Assembly: GCA_002989075.1 (NCBI GenBank)
Contig: PSQN01000014.1
Coordinates: forward strand, 62,001 to 126,000
DNA length: 64,000 nt
Source: Arthonia radiata
Lineage: Eukaryota; Ascomycota; Arthoniomycetes; Arthoniales; Arthoniaceae
Direction of reading: 5' to 3'
Shown: positions 11,089-21,619 of the stretch, piece after piece
How the letters are laid out: every line of letters starts with the position of its first letter
Numbering within the stretch: position 1 is the first letter of the stretch
Translations under genes and position numbers: made by a program
The notes under the pieces: model-generated
The model's database searches: none
What the model saw: the letters and a program-made list of their open reading frames with translations, nothing else
Told to the model about the DNA's origin: nothing

Positions 11089-12565
11089 GCTTGAATGAGG
11101 CGATTCTTGTGAGCTGGAGTCCCACGGATAGATCCTTGCAGCTATGAGGGCTTCAGGATGTATGGGTATAGAGCTGCGTTCTTCGCAAGACGGAGTGCGC
11201 CTCCAGAGCACCCAAGGACTTGTCACAACTGATGCGTGCGCACCTGAAGCTACTTCACAAGATGATAACAAACGCTGTTGGCATGAAGTACAGAATAGCG
11301 CTCTTGCTGGCAGATGAGGTCTTGCGACTTATAGAATACTAGGAGAGGCTTGCAAGGGACAACTGAGACACATGTGGTAGATATGCCACTTCAAAGAGAT
11401 CTACGCAGCGAGCACGACTCAAAATACTTGGGAGGGACAGAAGATCCTTTTAAACAACATAGTAGGGCGCAAGCCTAACAGAAACGATACACGAACACGT
11501 GCGTATGTCAGACTTGGAGTTAGTGAGCTCCATATTTACCACGGTCGACGTAGACGGATCTACGTGGGCTCCTTGATAAGCGGAAACGGGAGGAACACGA
11601 GAGTTTGAGCTCGAGAAAACGGCTGGGTTGGGCGAGCCAGCCGCCTCGTCGTGAACATGCTTATGGCAAGAGATGGGTTTCACCGAGTTATATCACAGTC
11701 CAGATAGCGTTTCTGGTGACAAATGCAGCAATTGGTGGTGAGACTTAAGTTGGCGGGTGGTGGTGGAGTATACAAGGCTGCATCGCTACGTTCTCCGTGG
11801 CATCCTTCGATGTGAGCTGTGCGTGCAGGATGCCTGCAGAGATGCAATGGAGCGTCCTCGAGGCCGTGGAGATAGATGCAGGGCGCGCCCGTTGTAGGGT
11901 AATGCAAGCTCTGATGGTTGGAGCGATGTTGAAGGGAACACGGTGGGAAAAGCCGAGCTGAAGAAGACGTAATACACTGATATTATCGAATGATTGGTTG
12001 ATTCCTGGCTGTAGCAATGTTTATGTCCAACCCTCACGGTACTCATCCGCTTCCCTCTCGTCTGAATCTGGCTCCATCGATGGTGCTTCAGCTGTTCGAA
12101 GACACCGTACTCAGCCTCTTTGCACCAGATGTCGGCGACGAAGGAGCTCCCCCTCCGAAGCCAATCCTCGAATCACTAGCTGCATCGTTGTGGGCCTCGG
12201 CGACCGCGGACCGAACGCGACTCGTACAAACGCCGTGTTGTATCATGCACAACCATCTTCATTACAGTCTTCGTGCAGACGTATAAGTACCGGGTGTGAG
12301 CCAGCTGACACTCTGCCTCGCGGGCCAAGAGCATGGCCTCTCATCGACTAGCTTTACAAAGGCAGCAGGTGCGGGGGCGACTGGGTGTAGCATCAAGCGC
12401 GTCGGGTACAACTACCGCATGCGTAGCCGAACCAAGAACTATGCCACTCGTAGCACTCAAAATGGACTTTGTGGAGTTTCCAAGTCCTTCTGTAGCACCT
12501 CTGGAAGCGCACAGGAGGTAAGACGAGTACAGCAAGAGTCAACAGAGCGAGGCAAGACACGCAAC
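11089..12565. other. Long intergenic region, divergent
   Basis: About 1.5 kb lies between the monooxygenase start (-) and the MetE-like start (+), so it holds both promoters. Open frames on both strands are short and do not look protein-like. No repeat or RNA gene is recognised. Confidence 0.5.
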
Positions 12566-13846
12566 ATGGCCGCCGCTCCCCTCAAGCGCAACCCACCCTT
12601 CCGCGCTGAGCATATCGGCTCGCTGTTACGCCCCGCAGAGCTCGTCAAGCTTCGATACGATGTCGTCGAGAAGAAGGCAACGCCTGATCAGCTCGTTCCT
12701 GTCGAGCAAAAGGCCATCAAAGACATCGTTACCCTACAGCAAGAATGCGGCTTCCACGCCCTCACCAACGGCGAGTACTCTCGCCATCAGTTCTGGGGGA
12801 CCTTCTTCGAGACCTTGAATGGTATGGAGGAAATCAATCTGCGCGAGGGCGGTTACGATCAGTCTATCTTTAGGATGTACGCGCCGGACGTGAGCTCCTT
12901 CATGCATGCCAAGCAGGTGCCAAACCAGGTCACCGTGGCTGTCAGTAAGATATCGCACACAGGGAAGAGCAGCTATCTGCCAGAGTTCGAGTACATGAAG
13001 ACGCTCGTACCGAAAGAGCGGTGGGGGGAGATCAAGCTGACCTTGGCGAGTCCATCGTGGTATCATTTCCGCTATGGGCCGAAGAAGGCATACGTGAATG
13101 ATGCCTACAACAACGATGATGACTACTTCGCGGATATTGCCAAGGCATATCAGACAGAGTTGAAGATATTGTATGAAGCGGGACTGCGAAACGCACAGGT
13201 AGATGATCCGAACTTAGCTTGTCAGTATTTATTGTGATCGGCCAAGGATTGAGGTGTTCGCTGCTGACTAGATCCAGACTTCTGCTCCGAAGCCATGCTT
13301 GAGGGGTGGCGGAACGATAAGCAGAACTTCCAAACCGCTGATGAGCAGTTTGCGGCATACATGAAGTTTTACAACGCCTGCTTTGAGCGTCCTGCAGATA
13401 TGCACCTTGGAATCCATCTCTGCCGTGGTAACTACCTCGGTAGCAAGCACTTCTCCGAGGGCGCCTACGACGCCATCGCCTCGACCATGTTCACGTCTTT
13501 GAATGTCAACACCTTCTACCTCGAGTATGACACGCCGCGTGCTGGCGGCTTCGAGCCCCTCAAGCACCTACCGTCGAACAAGAACGTTGTGTTAGGTGTA
13601 GTAACCTCCAAATTTCCAAAGCTGGAGGACAAAGATGAGATGATTCAGAGGGTGATGAAGGCAGCCGAATTTGTGGCGAGTGGTCCCGCTGGTAACAAAG
13701 CAGAGGCGCTGAAGAGATTGAGTGTCAGTCCACAGTGTGGCTTCGCAAGCCACGCTGAAGGAAATGCACTTGAGAGGGACGACATGAAGGCGAAATTGAA
13801 GCTGGTGAGGAGTATTGCTGATGAAATCTGGCTGGGCCAGCCATAG
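12566..13846 (+). CDS. MetE-like cobalamin-independent methionine synthase family protein
   Basis: Exons 12566-13220 and 13278-13846 give 407 residues. The 57-nt intron (GTCAGT...CCAG) restores DPNLAYFCSEAMLEGW, a hallmark string of this family. The protein opens with FRAEHIGSLLRP, continues with LTNGEYSRHQFW, and carries the likely zinc ligands in IHLCRGN and SPQCGFAS. It is about 400 residues long, so it corresponds to the short YxjG-type proteins and not to the two-domain 750-residue methionine synthase. These proteins are thought to move methyl groups to homocysteine-like thiols; the methyl donor is not known. An open upstream extension to 12296 has no ATG and is not family-like, so the start is taken at MAAAPLKRN. 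Confidence 0.88.
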
Positions 13847-14313
13847 AGTTTGATGCGCTCGCTCTGAGGGTGGTTGCGGGACATCTGGACCTTAGCACGT
13901 AGCCTCGTCGGAAGTTGTGTACATATAAGCTTCACGATGTGCTTGAGGCCTCAACGCTGCCGAAACCGATACTCGTCGCTTTCTTCGCTGCATCGGCAAT
14001 TTGTCAGCCATGTCTTCAACAAACAATTCGAACCCGAGCACATGCTACAAAGTCCTTGTTAAGAATAGCGAGTCGCCAACAGCGTAAGCTCTCTGACATA
14101 TGCAAGTCAAATGTCCGAAAATGCAACTGGCAGCGGTCTCAGTCGTCATGCCACCAATGTTTACTGTTCTCGCCTGTTGGCGTTCCGCGCTTCCGAATCC
14201 ATAAGTTGCAAACCCTGAGATCAGTGGCCTCGTGGTCTTTTGGTTGCCATGATCTTGCATGCGCTACCATATGTTCACTTTGAGTAGGAGTCCGGTGGAT
14301 CTCCCCAATCAGC
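13847..14313. other. Convergent intergenic region
   Basis: This holds the 3' flanks of the MetE-like gene (+) and the hydrolase (-). No feature is recognised. Confidence 0.45.
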
Positions 14314-15330
14314 CTACCCCAATGCCTCACTCTTCTCAATCAACTCCTCGACCAGCTTGTGGAATTCCTCTCTTTTCTCAATAGGGATGCCATGAGCCTG
14401 CCCTTCAAAAATCACCCTTTTCACGCCCTTGCCCTCCCCACCTCCTCGACTCAACTCCTCCGCCAACACCTCCGCATGTGGTATTGTAATCATTTGGTCT
14501 TCCGTGCCATGCATTACTTGCATCCTGTCTCTGCCCACTTTGTCCGCTAATTGCTTTAGTTGCTCCGCGCTCTTGTTATGCCACCCCGCCGCCAGCGCCT
14601 GCGCAATGAAGCCTGTTCTGGGGAACGCATCTGGACGGCTCCGTTTCCACAGCTCTTGCGCGCCGAATCTGTCGCCACCTGTCGGAAATGGCTCCACAGT
14701 GTGTTCGGTAGGATCAGGACTCTCTGTATATGACTTTGTATATAGCATCTGCATAGATTGATCAATCTGGTCATCTAGACTCTTCGGCGCAAACATGTTG
14801 ATCCTGTTCCTCAGATTCTCAAAGAAGCCAATCGTATTCACCAGCCGCGCCGCAGTGCTCACAAGAGTCAAAGTCGCAAGTCTCTCCGGATCCAACATCG
14901 CCAGTTCCTGGGCAATCATTCCGCCCATGCTTATACCAACAATATGGACGCTCCTCTTTTCAGTCCAGCCGACGTGGTCCAGCAGTTCAAGGGTGTCCTG
15001 AGCCATAGACGAGGTGCTATACCGCATGAACGGTTTACCGCTGTCGCCAATGCCGCGATTGTCGAACACCAGGACGGAGTATTGGTCGCTACGCGTATGC
15101 CCAAAGTCCTTGCTTTGTCGCTGCCAGGCTCCGCGCAGCATTCCCAGGCCGCCGATGAAGAGGATGCGCCGCTTGCTCGGGGCGTCATCACCGTGGAGAT
15201 CATAGGCAATATCATAGGGGCCGCCGCGACCCGCGCCGCAGGCGACAGAAGAAGTGGTGCATGGTAGATCCCAGAAGACGTGAGGATACTCAGGATGGGC
15301 CTTGAGTTGCTCGGCGGTGAGGTGAGGCAT
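14314..15330 (-). CDS. Alpha/beta hydrolase
   Basis: A single exon encodes 338 residues. The alpha/beta hydrolase fold shows the oxyanion region (LFIGGLGMLRGAW), a VLVFDNRGIGDSGKP strand-loop and the nucleophile elbow GISMGG with Ser134. The acid is probably the Asp in HGTEDQMI, and the base is the His in GQAHGIPIEKREEF. This layout matches fungal proteins near the prolyl aminopeptidase/epoxide-hydrolase side of the superfamily. With a Ser nucleophile it should be an esterase, lipase or peptidase type enzyme and not an epoxide hydrolase. No signal peptide is visible, so it is probably intracellular. The substrate cannot be inferred. Confidence 0.85.
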   Translation of the reverse strand: MPHLTAEQLKAHPEYPHVFWDLPCTTSSVACGAGRGGPYDIAYDLHGDDAPSKRRILFIGGLGMLRGAWQRQSKDFGHTRSDQYSVLVFDNRGIGDSGKPFMRYSTSSMAQDTLELLDHVGWTEKRSVHIVGISMGGMIAQELAMLDPERLATLTLVSTAARLVNTIGFFENLRNRINMFAPKSLDDQIDQSMQMLYTKSYTESPDPTEHTVEPFPTGGDRFGAQELWKRSRPDAFPRTGFIAQALAAGWHNKSAEQLKQLADKVGRDRMQVMHGTEDQMITIPHAEVLAEELSRGGGEGKGVKRVIFEGQAHGIPIEKREEFHKLVEELIEKSEALG

Positions 15331-15741
15331 GGTTATGCACGGCGGTCAAGGCGATGGGAGCAAAGAGCGAAGAGTATGAAGGATGAAATGAGAGACACGC
15401 GCACCGCGAGGATTTGAATGCTTTGCAGCACGGACTGACTGCGCACAGGTGGCCCAACTGTCGGCAACGTCGGCGACATCTCGAGGGAATACGCCTTAGG
15501 ATACTTTCACATGCCGAGGCCATTTTTCGGAGATTCGGAGTTAAGACTGGTCGCGTCTCTGGACGCGTTAATGCAAGTCTCATTGTTCTTCTTCTTCGCG
15601 GTCAAGTAACGTATTTCATCCTCGATCGCTAATCTTGTGTACTCCGACGGTCGCGGTGCCCTTTGCACTGAGCCAAAGATGAGGAGCAGAAAGCGCCGGA
15701 TGTCTTTGATTGTGCCAATACGCGCTGTCTGACCAACGGCC
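15331..15741. promoter_or_regulatory. Divergent promoter region (hydrolase / TOP3)
   Basis: About 410 bp lie between diverging starts. No specific site is recognised. Confidence 0.4.
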
Positions 15742-17963
15742 ATGGTGTCGAAGATTCTCTGCGTAGCTGAGAAGCCATCTATTGCCAAAGCAGTTGCTCA
15801 TCATCTGAGTGATCAGGTTCAGGCGAGACAGACTGCCTCCAAGTTCAATCTGAACTACGAGTTTGACTTTCAATTCTCTCCACCATGGGGTCTTTGCAAG
15901 GTCGTTATGACAAGCGTCGCCGGTCATCTCATTAGCTCCGACTTCTCGGGCAGATATGCCAAGTGGGACGGTTGTAGCCCCCACGAGCTCTTTGATGCCG
16001 AAATTGTAGACTTCGTCGATGTATGAGTCCGCTGTGCAACGGTAAGTCTACGGCTAATGCAGAATGCAGAAGGACAAGAAAGGCATTGCCGAGAACATCG
16101 AGAAACAGGCTCGCTATTGTCGGGGCCTCTTCATTTGGACGGATTGTGATCGCGAGGGAGAGTACATCGGAACCGAGATCAGGAGCATCGCTTTCAAGGG
16201 CAAGAGCAACCTGGAAGTGAAACGAGCGAAGTTTAGCAATATCGAGAGAGCGTGAGTTTCTAGTGGGCGATGTTTGGCTGATGACTAACACACACTTCGG
16301 CAGTCATGTCATTCAAGCAGCAAAGAACCCAATCATGCTTGACGAGAGACAGGCACAAGCTGTTCAAGCTCGAATCGAGCTTGATTTGCGCATCGGCGCC
16401 TCCTTCACACGCGCTCTGACGAAGCTTCTTAGAGGTTTGATCTCGCAGGTGCAGGAGCTCAAAGTCATCAGCTACGGTAAGTGACCTCAGCATGTTTTGC
16501 ACTCTGGCTATGCTGACTCAGTAAAGGATCATGCCAGTTTCCCACGCTAGGCTTCGTGGTCGATCGATACTTCAGGGTAAAGAACTTTCGTCCAGAGCCG
16601 TTCTGGAAGCTACAGGTTTGGCATGAACGTGACGAAATAATGGTGGAGTTTAAATGGAAGCGCAATCATCTTTTCGACCGGATGATCGCTACAATCATAT
16701 TTGAGCGCTGCCTCAGCACCTGGCTTGCAACAGTGACTTCGATCGTGCAGAAGCCGACGAGCAAATGGAGGCCTCTGCCTCTGACGACTGTTGAACTTCA
16801 GAAGAACGGGAGCCGTTTTCTCCACATGGACAGTCAGCGGGTCATGAAACTTGCCGAGGAGCTGTACCAGAAGGGCTTTATCAGCTACCCGCGCACGGAA
16901 ACTGACATGTTCTCGCGTGACATGGATCTTCAAGCCATCATCAACCAGCAGACTTCGGACAATCAATGGGGTCAGTATGCTCAGCAACTTCTCAATGGAG
17001 CGTTTAATTGGCCTCGAAACGGCCGCAACAACGATCAAGCTCATCCACCGATCCACCCCGTCAACCACCCGTCGGACCACCTGGAGCACGATTCGTGGCG
17101 AGTTTATGAATTCGTAGTTCGTCGCTTTCTGGCCTGCTGTTCTGAAGACGCAAAGGGCTCATCGACTACGGTTACACTCGCGTATGGGTCAGAGGTCTTC
17201 ACTGCAAACGGTCTTGAAGTACTTGAGCGCAATTATCTGGACGTGTATCCGTATGAAAATTGGACTTCGACCCAGCAACTACCAGTCTTTCAACAGGGCG
17301 AGCGCTTCGTGCCAGACAAAGCAGAGATGAATGAAGGTCGCACCTCCCCACCCGGATATCTGACAGAGCCAGAATTGATCGCGCTGATGGATGCAAACGG
17401 CATTGGTACAGATGCAACCATGGCTGAGCACATCGCAAAGATCAAGGAAAGAGAATATGTCACCACCTTGGGACAGACCGGGTTGGCTGTCAACGGTGAC
17501 TCAGGCCGTGCAGGTCGTGCAGGTCGCGGGGGACGGGGCGGCGCCATTGCTGGGGGAGGCGGTGGCGGAGGTGGCGGAAACGCTGTTTTCATTCCGACTA
17601 CGCTTGGTGTTGCGCTTTATGAAGGATACGAAAACCTGCAGCTTGAAACGAGCTTGACAAAGCCTTTCGTACGGAAGGAGGTAGGTTCTCTGAGGCTGAG
17701 TTGGCCTCAGCATCACCGATCAAACACAGCACTGACTCTATGCGCAGATGGAGCTCCAGCTTAGGGCCATCTGCGACGGTACTAGATCGAGAAGCGACGT
17801 TGTTCGCAACAACATTGATCAATTTCGTGACGTCTACGTGCGAACGATGCAGCAGAAGGCGGTTCTGACAGCAGTACGTAGTGCCATTTCATGCAGTGAA
17901 ATCCCACAAATTACTAATGCTGCATAGGCCGTTCAAAAGTATGTTCTACCGAATGGTCAGTAG
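15742..17963 (+). CDS. TOP3: DNA topoisomerase III (type IA)
   Basis: Six exons (15742-16020, 16070-16251, 16304-16476, 16527-17680, 17748-17873, 17928-17963) give 649 residues. The Toprim domain shows ILCVAEKPSIAKAVA and the acidic DCDREGE motif. The catalytic tyrosine is Tyr332 in FISYPRTETDMF. The HPPIHPV and GIGTDATMAEHI motifs and the C-terminal MELQLRAICDG segment are all typical of eukaryotic TOP3. The enzyme passes single DNA strands and works with a RecQ helicase and Rmi1 to resolve recombination intermediates. A Gly/Arg insertion (GRAGRAGRGGRGG, then nine glycines) lies between GLAV and VFIPTTLG. Introns are 49, 52, 50, 67 and 54 nt, and all have GT-AG ends. No C-terminal zinc-finger tail is present, as in other fungal TOP3. 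Confidence 0.95.
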
Positions 17964-18524
17964 GACTGATGGTATGAGAGCTCTGTCGCTGGGCGCACAA
18001 AGCGTCACGACGTGGCGCTGCAATTGTTGGGCAAAATCGGTCCAAGAGGCAGAGTCGCTCCCTTTGTCACCTTTCTGCTGCACGCTCTCGATCACATGAT
18101 GTTGCATGTCCAGGGCAAATTCTGTTGTCGGGATTGAACTTTTGAAGTGCAAATTATGCATTACTAAACCCGCAGCGCTTGCCACTAGCATGTGCAGTAC
18201 AGAGTGCCATTTCAGGCCAGCCCGTCTCTGTGTGTGTGCTTTAACAAGCCATCCTACACTGTCCGCAGCGCAGTGCGCTGCTGAGATCTCTGTGCTAAAG
18301 ATGGTAACAAAAAAACTTTGGACAATACGTCTACTGGGCGATCTTTCATATGCGCATCTTGTGCGCCTTGTCATCGCGTCCGGACTGTTCTGCAGATATC
18401 ACAACCCAGACGACCTGCAGCTGATTGAAGTTTTGCATAATTTCAAGCTTCCCACTTACTCAAAACACCCCTTTTGTAATCAAAAAGCACGAAAACGATC
18501 GCCTAGTTGCGATCGCCATCAAAT
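17964..18524 (+). other. Intergenic, upstream of an interrupted gene
   Basis: This lies between TOP3 and the next plus-strand gene. A 215-codon open frame (18106-18753) crosses into the next gene in another frame and does not look coding. No other feature is seen. Confidence 0.4.
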
Positions 18525-19457
18525 ATGCCGACCACGATGGTACTTCGGCCACGAGAACAGCGCACAGGTAACGAAGACAGCCTACCTAAGCCCAGCACAC
18601 TGCGATCGTGCCTCAAGAGCCCAAGTCCTACTGCGGTTGCTGAGAATACGAAGCAAGTCACCTTCTCTGATATACCCCAGGTCCGCGAGTTCAAACCCTG
18701 CCGCGAGGAGCTCGCAGAGAGAAAAGAGCATTGGAACCAGATCCAAGACGTAGCGGATACTGAACTACATGGACCCGTCATATCCGCTCAGATACGCACC
18801 CTGATCAAGAACATGGACATTATTATACCAAAGTTGCCCCCCAGCGAGCGAAAGAATATCGCCGTCGTCATTCATAGCGTTGCTCGCCAAGTTGGGCGTG
18901 GTAGATTGACCGGCACGCAGCGATGAATCATGTACAAGGGCTTCATAAGACTTGCCAATCGGTGGTCGAAGGTTCCCGATGAAAATCTGCCTGAGATAAA
19001 AGAGGAACTGCAGGAAATCAAGGCGACGCTGCGTGGGATGATTGAAGATAACATCTGCAAAGCGGACGCTGCTTAGCCTTCTAAAACCCCTGCTCAAATA
19101 CCTGGTGAGTATACGTACGAGCCGCGTTTTTTCGGTCACTGCCACGAGAGCGCAGCTGCTTGGCTGGCTGGCTTCGATGATCGGCACGGTTTCAACGGAG
19201 AGGGCGACTTCAGCACTCCGAAGGAATGGCTTGGGACATTCATGAGGCTACTACAAGCTGATGCAGAGCGATGGGCACTTGAAAACGAGGTCGTACGGCA
19301 TTTCTTAGTGCACATCGAGATTGTTGATTGGGAGGTCGCGGACCTCGTGCGGGAGCTTTTCCTCGAGCAATTTCCGGAGCGGGAAGGCAGGCAGGCGACG
19401 ACACAACTTCCGGAGGGAAAGAGTAAGGAGTTCGAGGAGGAGTGTGAAATGTTTTGA
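18525..19457 (+). pseudogene. Interrupted gene of unknown function (one frame, two in-frame stops)
   Basis: One frame reads 311 codons from ATG 18525 to 19457, broken only by TGA at 18924-18926 and TAG at 19074-19076. All three segments look like real protein: LRSCLKSPSP and KQVTFSDIPQVREF; then MYKGFIRLANRWSKVP; then EYTYEPRFFGHCHESAAAWLAGFDD and LENEVVRHFLVHIEIVDWEV. KQVTF fits an RVxF-type protein phosphatase 1 docking motif, which is an inference. The family is not recognised. Possibilities are a young pseudogene, sequencing errors, RNA editing (UAG to UGG is known in some ascomycetes), or unseen introns. A 48-nt GT-AG interval with a poor GTTGGG donor could remove the TGA, but I found none for the TAG. 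The first segment alone would be a 133-residue protein. Confidence 0.55.
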
Positions 19458-19890
19458 ATGTGGACATAAGAAAGGAGGCTCGAATGCAAAAGATCGCGGG
19501 GTGAAAGGTATATGTTGACTCAGTGTGTCGTGCATGATATTACCAGATGACGTACTCCCTAAGCAATGGGTGATGTCTAGCAGTACGCGATCTGACCATG
19601 GTAGTTCTCAACAGATTCAATGCACGCTGCCGGACCTCTGCACTGTGAACGGCAGGTCCGAATACAGCTGTCGGACTGCAATTTTGCTGCAACAAAGCAC
19701 CACTGTGCACTCACACGCCCATCGCCGGCAGTGCCAACGGTGTGCGACAATTCAAGATGCTTTATCAATCTGCACGGCGACCTGAGCAACCAGAACAGTT
19801 CTGTCATCGATTGACCTTGACTACAAAACCATCATACCTTTCAACATCAGCAATCTCACGCTTGTTCCACGCCCTAAACACCCAAGCAAC
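19458..19890. other. Intergenic
   Basis: About 430 bp with no recognised gene. It is the likely promoter of the following plus-strand gene. Confidence 0.4.
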
Positions 19891-21123
19891 ATGGTTAAAG
19901 CCGTCGCCTCAGGAGTAGAACTTCCAAGCACCCCACCCACACCAACTACCCCGTCTATCCCTGGTACATATCTCACACCCACCACAACTCACGATCTCAC
20001 GTCGCAGGACTTAGTCACCTTAGGCGTCTACCAATATCCGGAGTCCCCGATCATGCTCAAGCCCGACGTCTACCAGCGTCCTCAACCCCTAGATCTCCAG
20101 GACCCCGATCGCACACCACGTGCGTCTGACTTCCCTCGCCCTGCCTGTGCCGAAGATCTCCAGGACCCCGATCGCACACCACGCGCGTCGGACTTCCCTC
20201 GCCACACCTGCGCCGAGACACCCTCTCGCGCCGAGACTTCCTGGTTCGATAACTCCAGCAGCAACGGCGACGCCCTCAGCGTCCGCACCTCCGCCACACG
20301 CTCAAGCGTCGGCAGCGGCAGCGTCGTGCTCAAGCAAGCACACTCCGAAGAACTGATCAAAGGTCAAGCTCGCAAGGTGAGTGTCGTCATCCCACCCAAG
20401 CTTCGGTCTGGGCTTGATCATGCTCCTCACTGCCCTAGCCCATATCCCACGACGCCGAGCACGTGCTGTTCTACCAATCCGTCTGAAGTCGCTGAAGTCG
20501 CTGACGAGAAGCCCAAAGACGCTCAAGTGAAGCCGAAGCGGTCGTTCATCACGGCCTTCGGACGTAGTAAGCGGTCGCCTTCACCGGCTACGAAGGGGGT
20601 GTTGCTAACTCAGCCTTACGTCCTGCCTTCTGACATCAAGCAGCGTACCAGTGTCGGAGGCAAATTGATCCTGGAAGCCGCGATCATGCCAATCCTGCAG
20701 GCTTGCACCATCCACCCGCTTGCTGTGCCCACTTCCGAGATCAAGAGCCGCGTCGACGGCGGCGCAGGACCGCGAGACAACCGTTTCTGGCTGAAAGCTG
20801 CAGTGAGCAGTGTACACTATGCCAGCATCATCCCGCGCAGTAAGGTCCCTGAGGGCGTCGTCGAAACAGAGGGCGGCGTCGTTGTTCCGCTTTATGTCGC
20901 CGGCATTGCGACTGCGACTGACAAGGGTAAGGTGCTGAAGTTGGAGGTCGCGGCGGATGTCGTGGATGACTGCGTCTTGCCGAGTCTGAGCGGCGCGGAT
21001 ATGGTGATAGGGAGCAACTTTCTGCAGCAGTACAAGGCTTGTCTGAAGTTCGCTGGCGACGAGGTGAGCTTGCGCGAGGGCGACGTGGAGGTCAATGTGA
21101 AGATTGTCTATGTCAATCCGTGA
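19891..21123 (+). CDS. Hypothetical Pro/Ser-rich protein with tandem repeat
   Basis: A single open frame encodes 410 residues. The N-terminal half is disordered and rich in Pro, Thr and Ser, with two 21-residue direct repeats (DLQDPDRTPRASDFPR...CAE). The C-terminal half (from about LLTQPYVLPSDIK) alternates strands and ends in DMVIGSNFLQQYKACLKF, which faintly recalls the end of a pepsin-like half-barrel; no active-site DTG/DSG is present. No family is assigned. Inside the frame there is a well-formed 62-nt intron candidate from about 20377 (donor GTGAGT) to 20438 (acceptor CCCTAG). Removing it shifts the frame to an early stop after PISHDAEHVLFYQSV, so intron retention would decide which protein is made. 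Confidence 0.55.
   Translation: MVKAVASGVELPSTPPTPTTPSIPGTYLTPTTTHDLTSQDLVTLGVYQYPESPIMLKPDVYQRPQPLDLQDPDRTPRASDFPRPACAEDLQDPDRTPRASDFPRHTCAETPSRAETSWFDNSSSNGDALSVRTSATRSSVGSGSVVLKQAHSEELIKGQARKVSVVIPPKLRSGLDHAPHCPSPYPTTPSTCCSTNPSEVAEVADEKPKDAQVKPKRSFITAFGRSKRSPSPATKGVLLTQPYVLPSDIKQRTSVGGKLILEAAIMPILQACTIHPLAVPTSEIKSRVDGGAGPRDNRFWLKAAVSSVHYASIIPRSKVPEGVVETEGGVVVPLYVAGIATATDKGKVLKLEVAADVVDDCVLPSLSGADMVIGSNFLQQYKACLKFAGDEVSLREGDVEVNVKIVYVNP
20092..20217 (+). repeat. Tandem 63-bp direct repeat (two copies)
   Basis: Two adjacent 63-bp units (20092-20154 and 20155-20217) encode the 21-residue repeats of the Pro/Ser-rich protein. They are nearly identical, so the duplication is recent or kept similar. 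Confidence 0.85.
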
Positions 21124-21619
21124 GATGAAGACCAGAGAGAAGAGAACAGCGGTGCTGGGATAGATACAGTAATAGATTTGATATTACCATGAGTTGTTCA
21201 CTTTTACGATTGCACTGCTTTGTACAGATAGCCCATCATTTTCTCGCGTTCTTTTCAGCTGCATTTCAGTAAGTTGCACTGTAAGCAATCGATAGTCTAG
21301 ATTTGAGCGCCATATTACTTCAGAGTCAATCTCAGACAAGTGCATACTGAGCCCGAGTGAGATACAATCTCTGCCAAGGACCGGACCCGTTGTCATCAAG
21401 CAGCGAGAGAGTGAGTAGCAGACTACGGCGCGTTATAAAGCGCTTCAGCTTAGCGAACGAGGCGACTTTGCTGGATTGATGGTCGCAAGCCGTTTTTGAA
21501 TACCGCAGTGTAAGTCCAATCCGCTTCAGCATCATAGATATCATCAGTATGTGCAGGGTATCTTGATAGCAATATCTCGATGCTTCTATCACCATTACTC
21601 CGAGTCAGCATCGCTCACC
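21124..21619. other. Convergent intergenic region
   Basis: These are the 3' flanks of the Pro/Ser-rich gene (+) and the transporter (-). No feature is recognised. Confidence 0.45.

Noticed and set aside
12296-12565. N-terminal extension of the MetE-like protein
   Set aside because: The extension lacks an ATG, reads like untranslated sequence, and the family motif starts right after MAAAPLKRN.
18106-18753. 215-codon plus-strand open frame upstream of and overlapping the interrupted gene
   Set aside because: It overlaps the better-supported frame, is rich in Cys, Arg and Ser in a random pattern and has no domain-like motif.
20900-21110. Possible aspartic-protease (retropepsin-like) half-domain in the Pro/Ser-rich protein
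   Set aside because: Only a vague DMVIGSNFL-type string is present, with no DTG/DSG and no neighbouring element parts, so no virus-like or LTR element is claimed.
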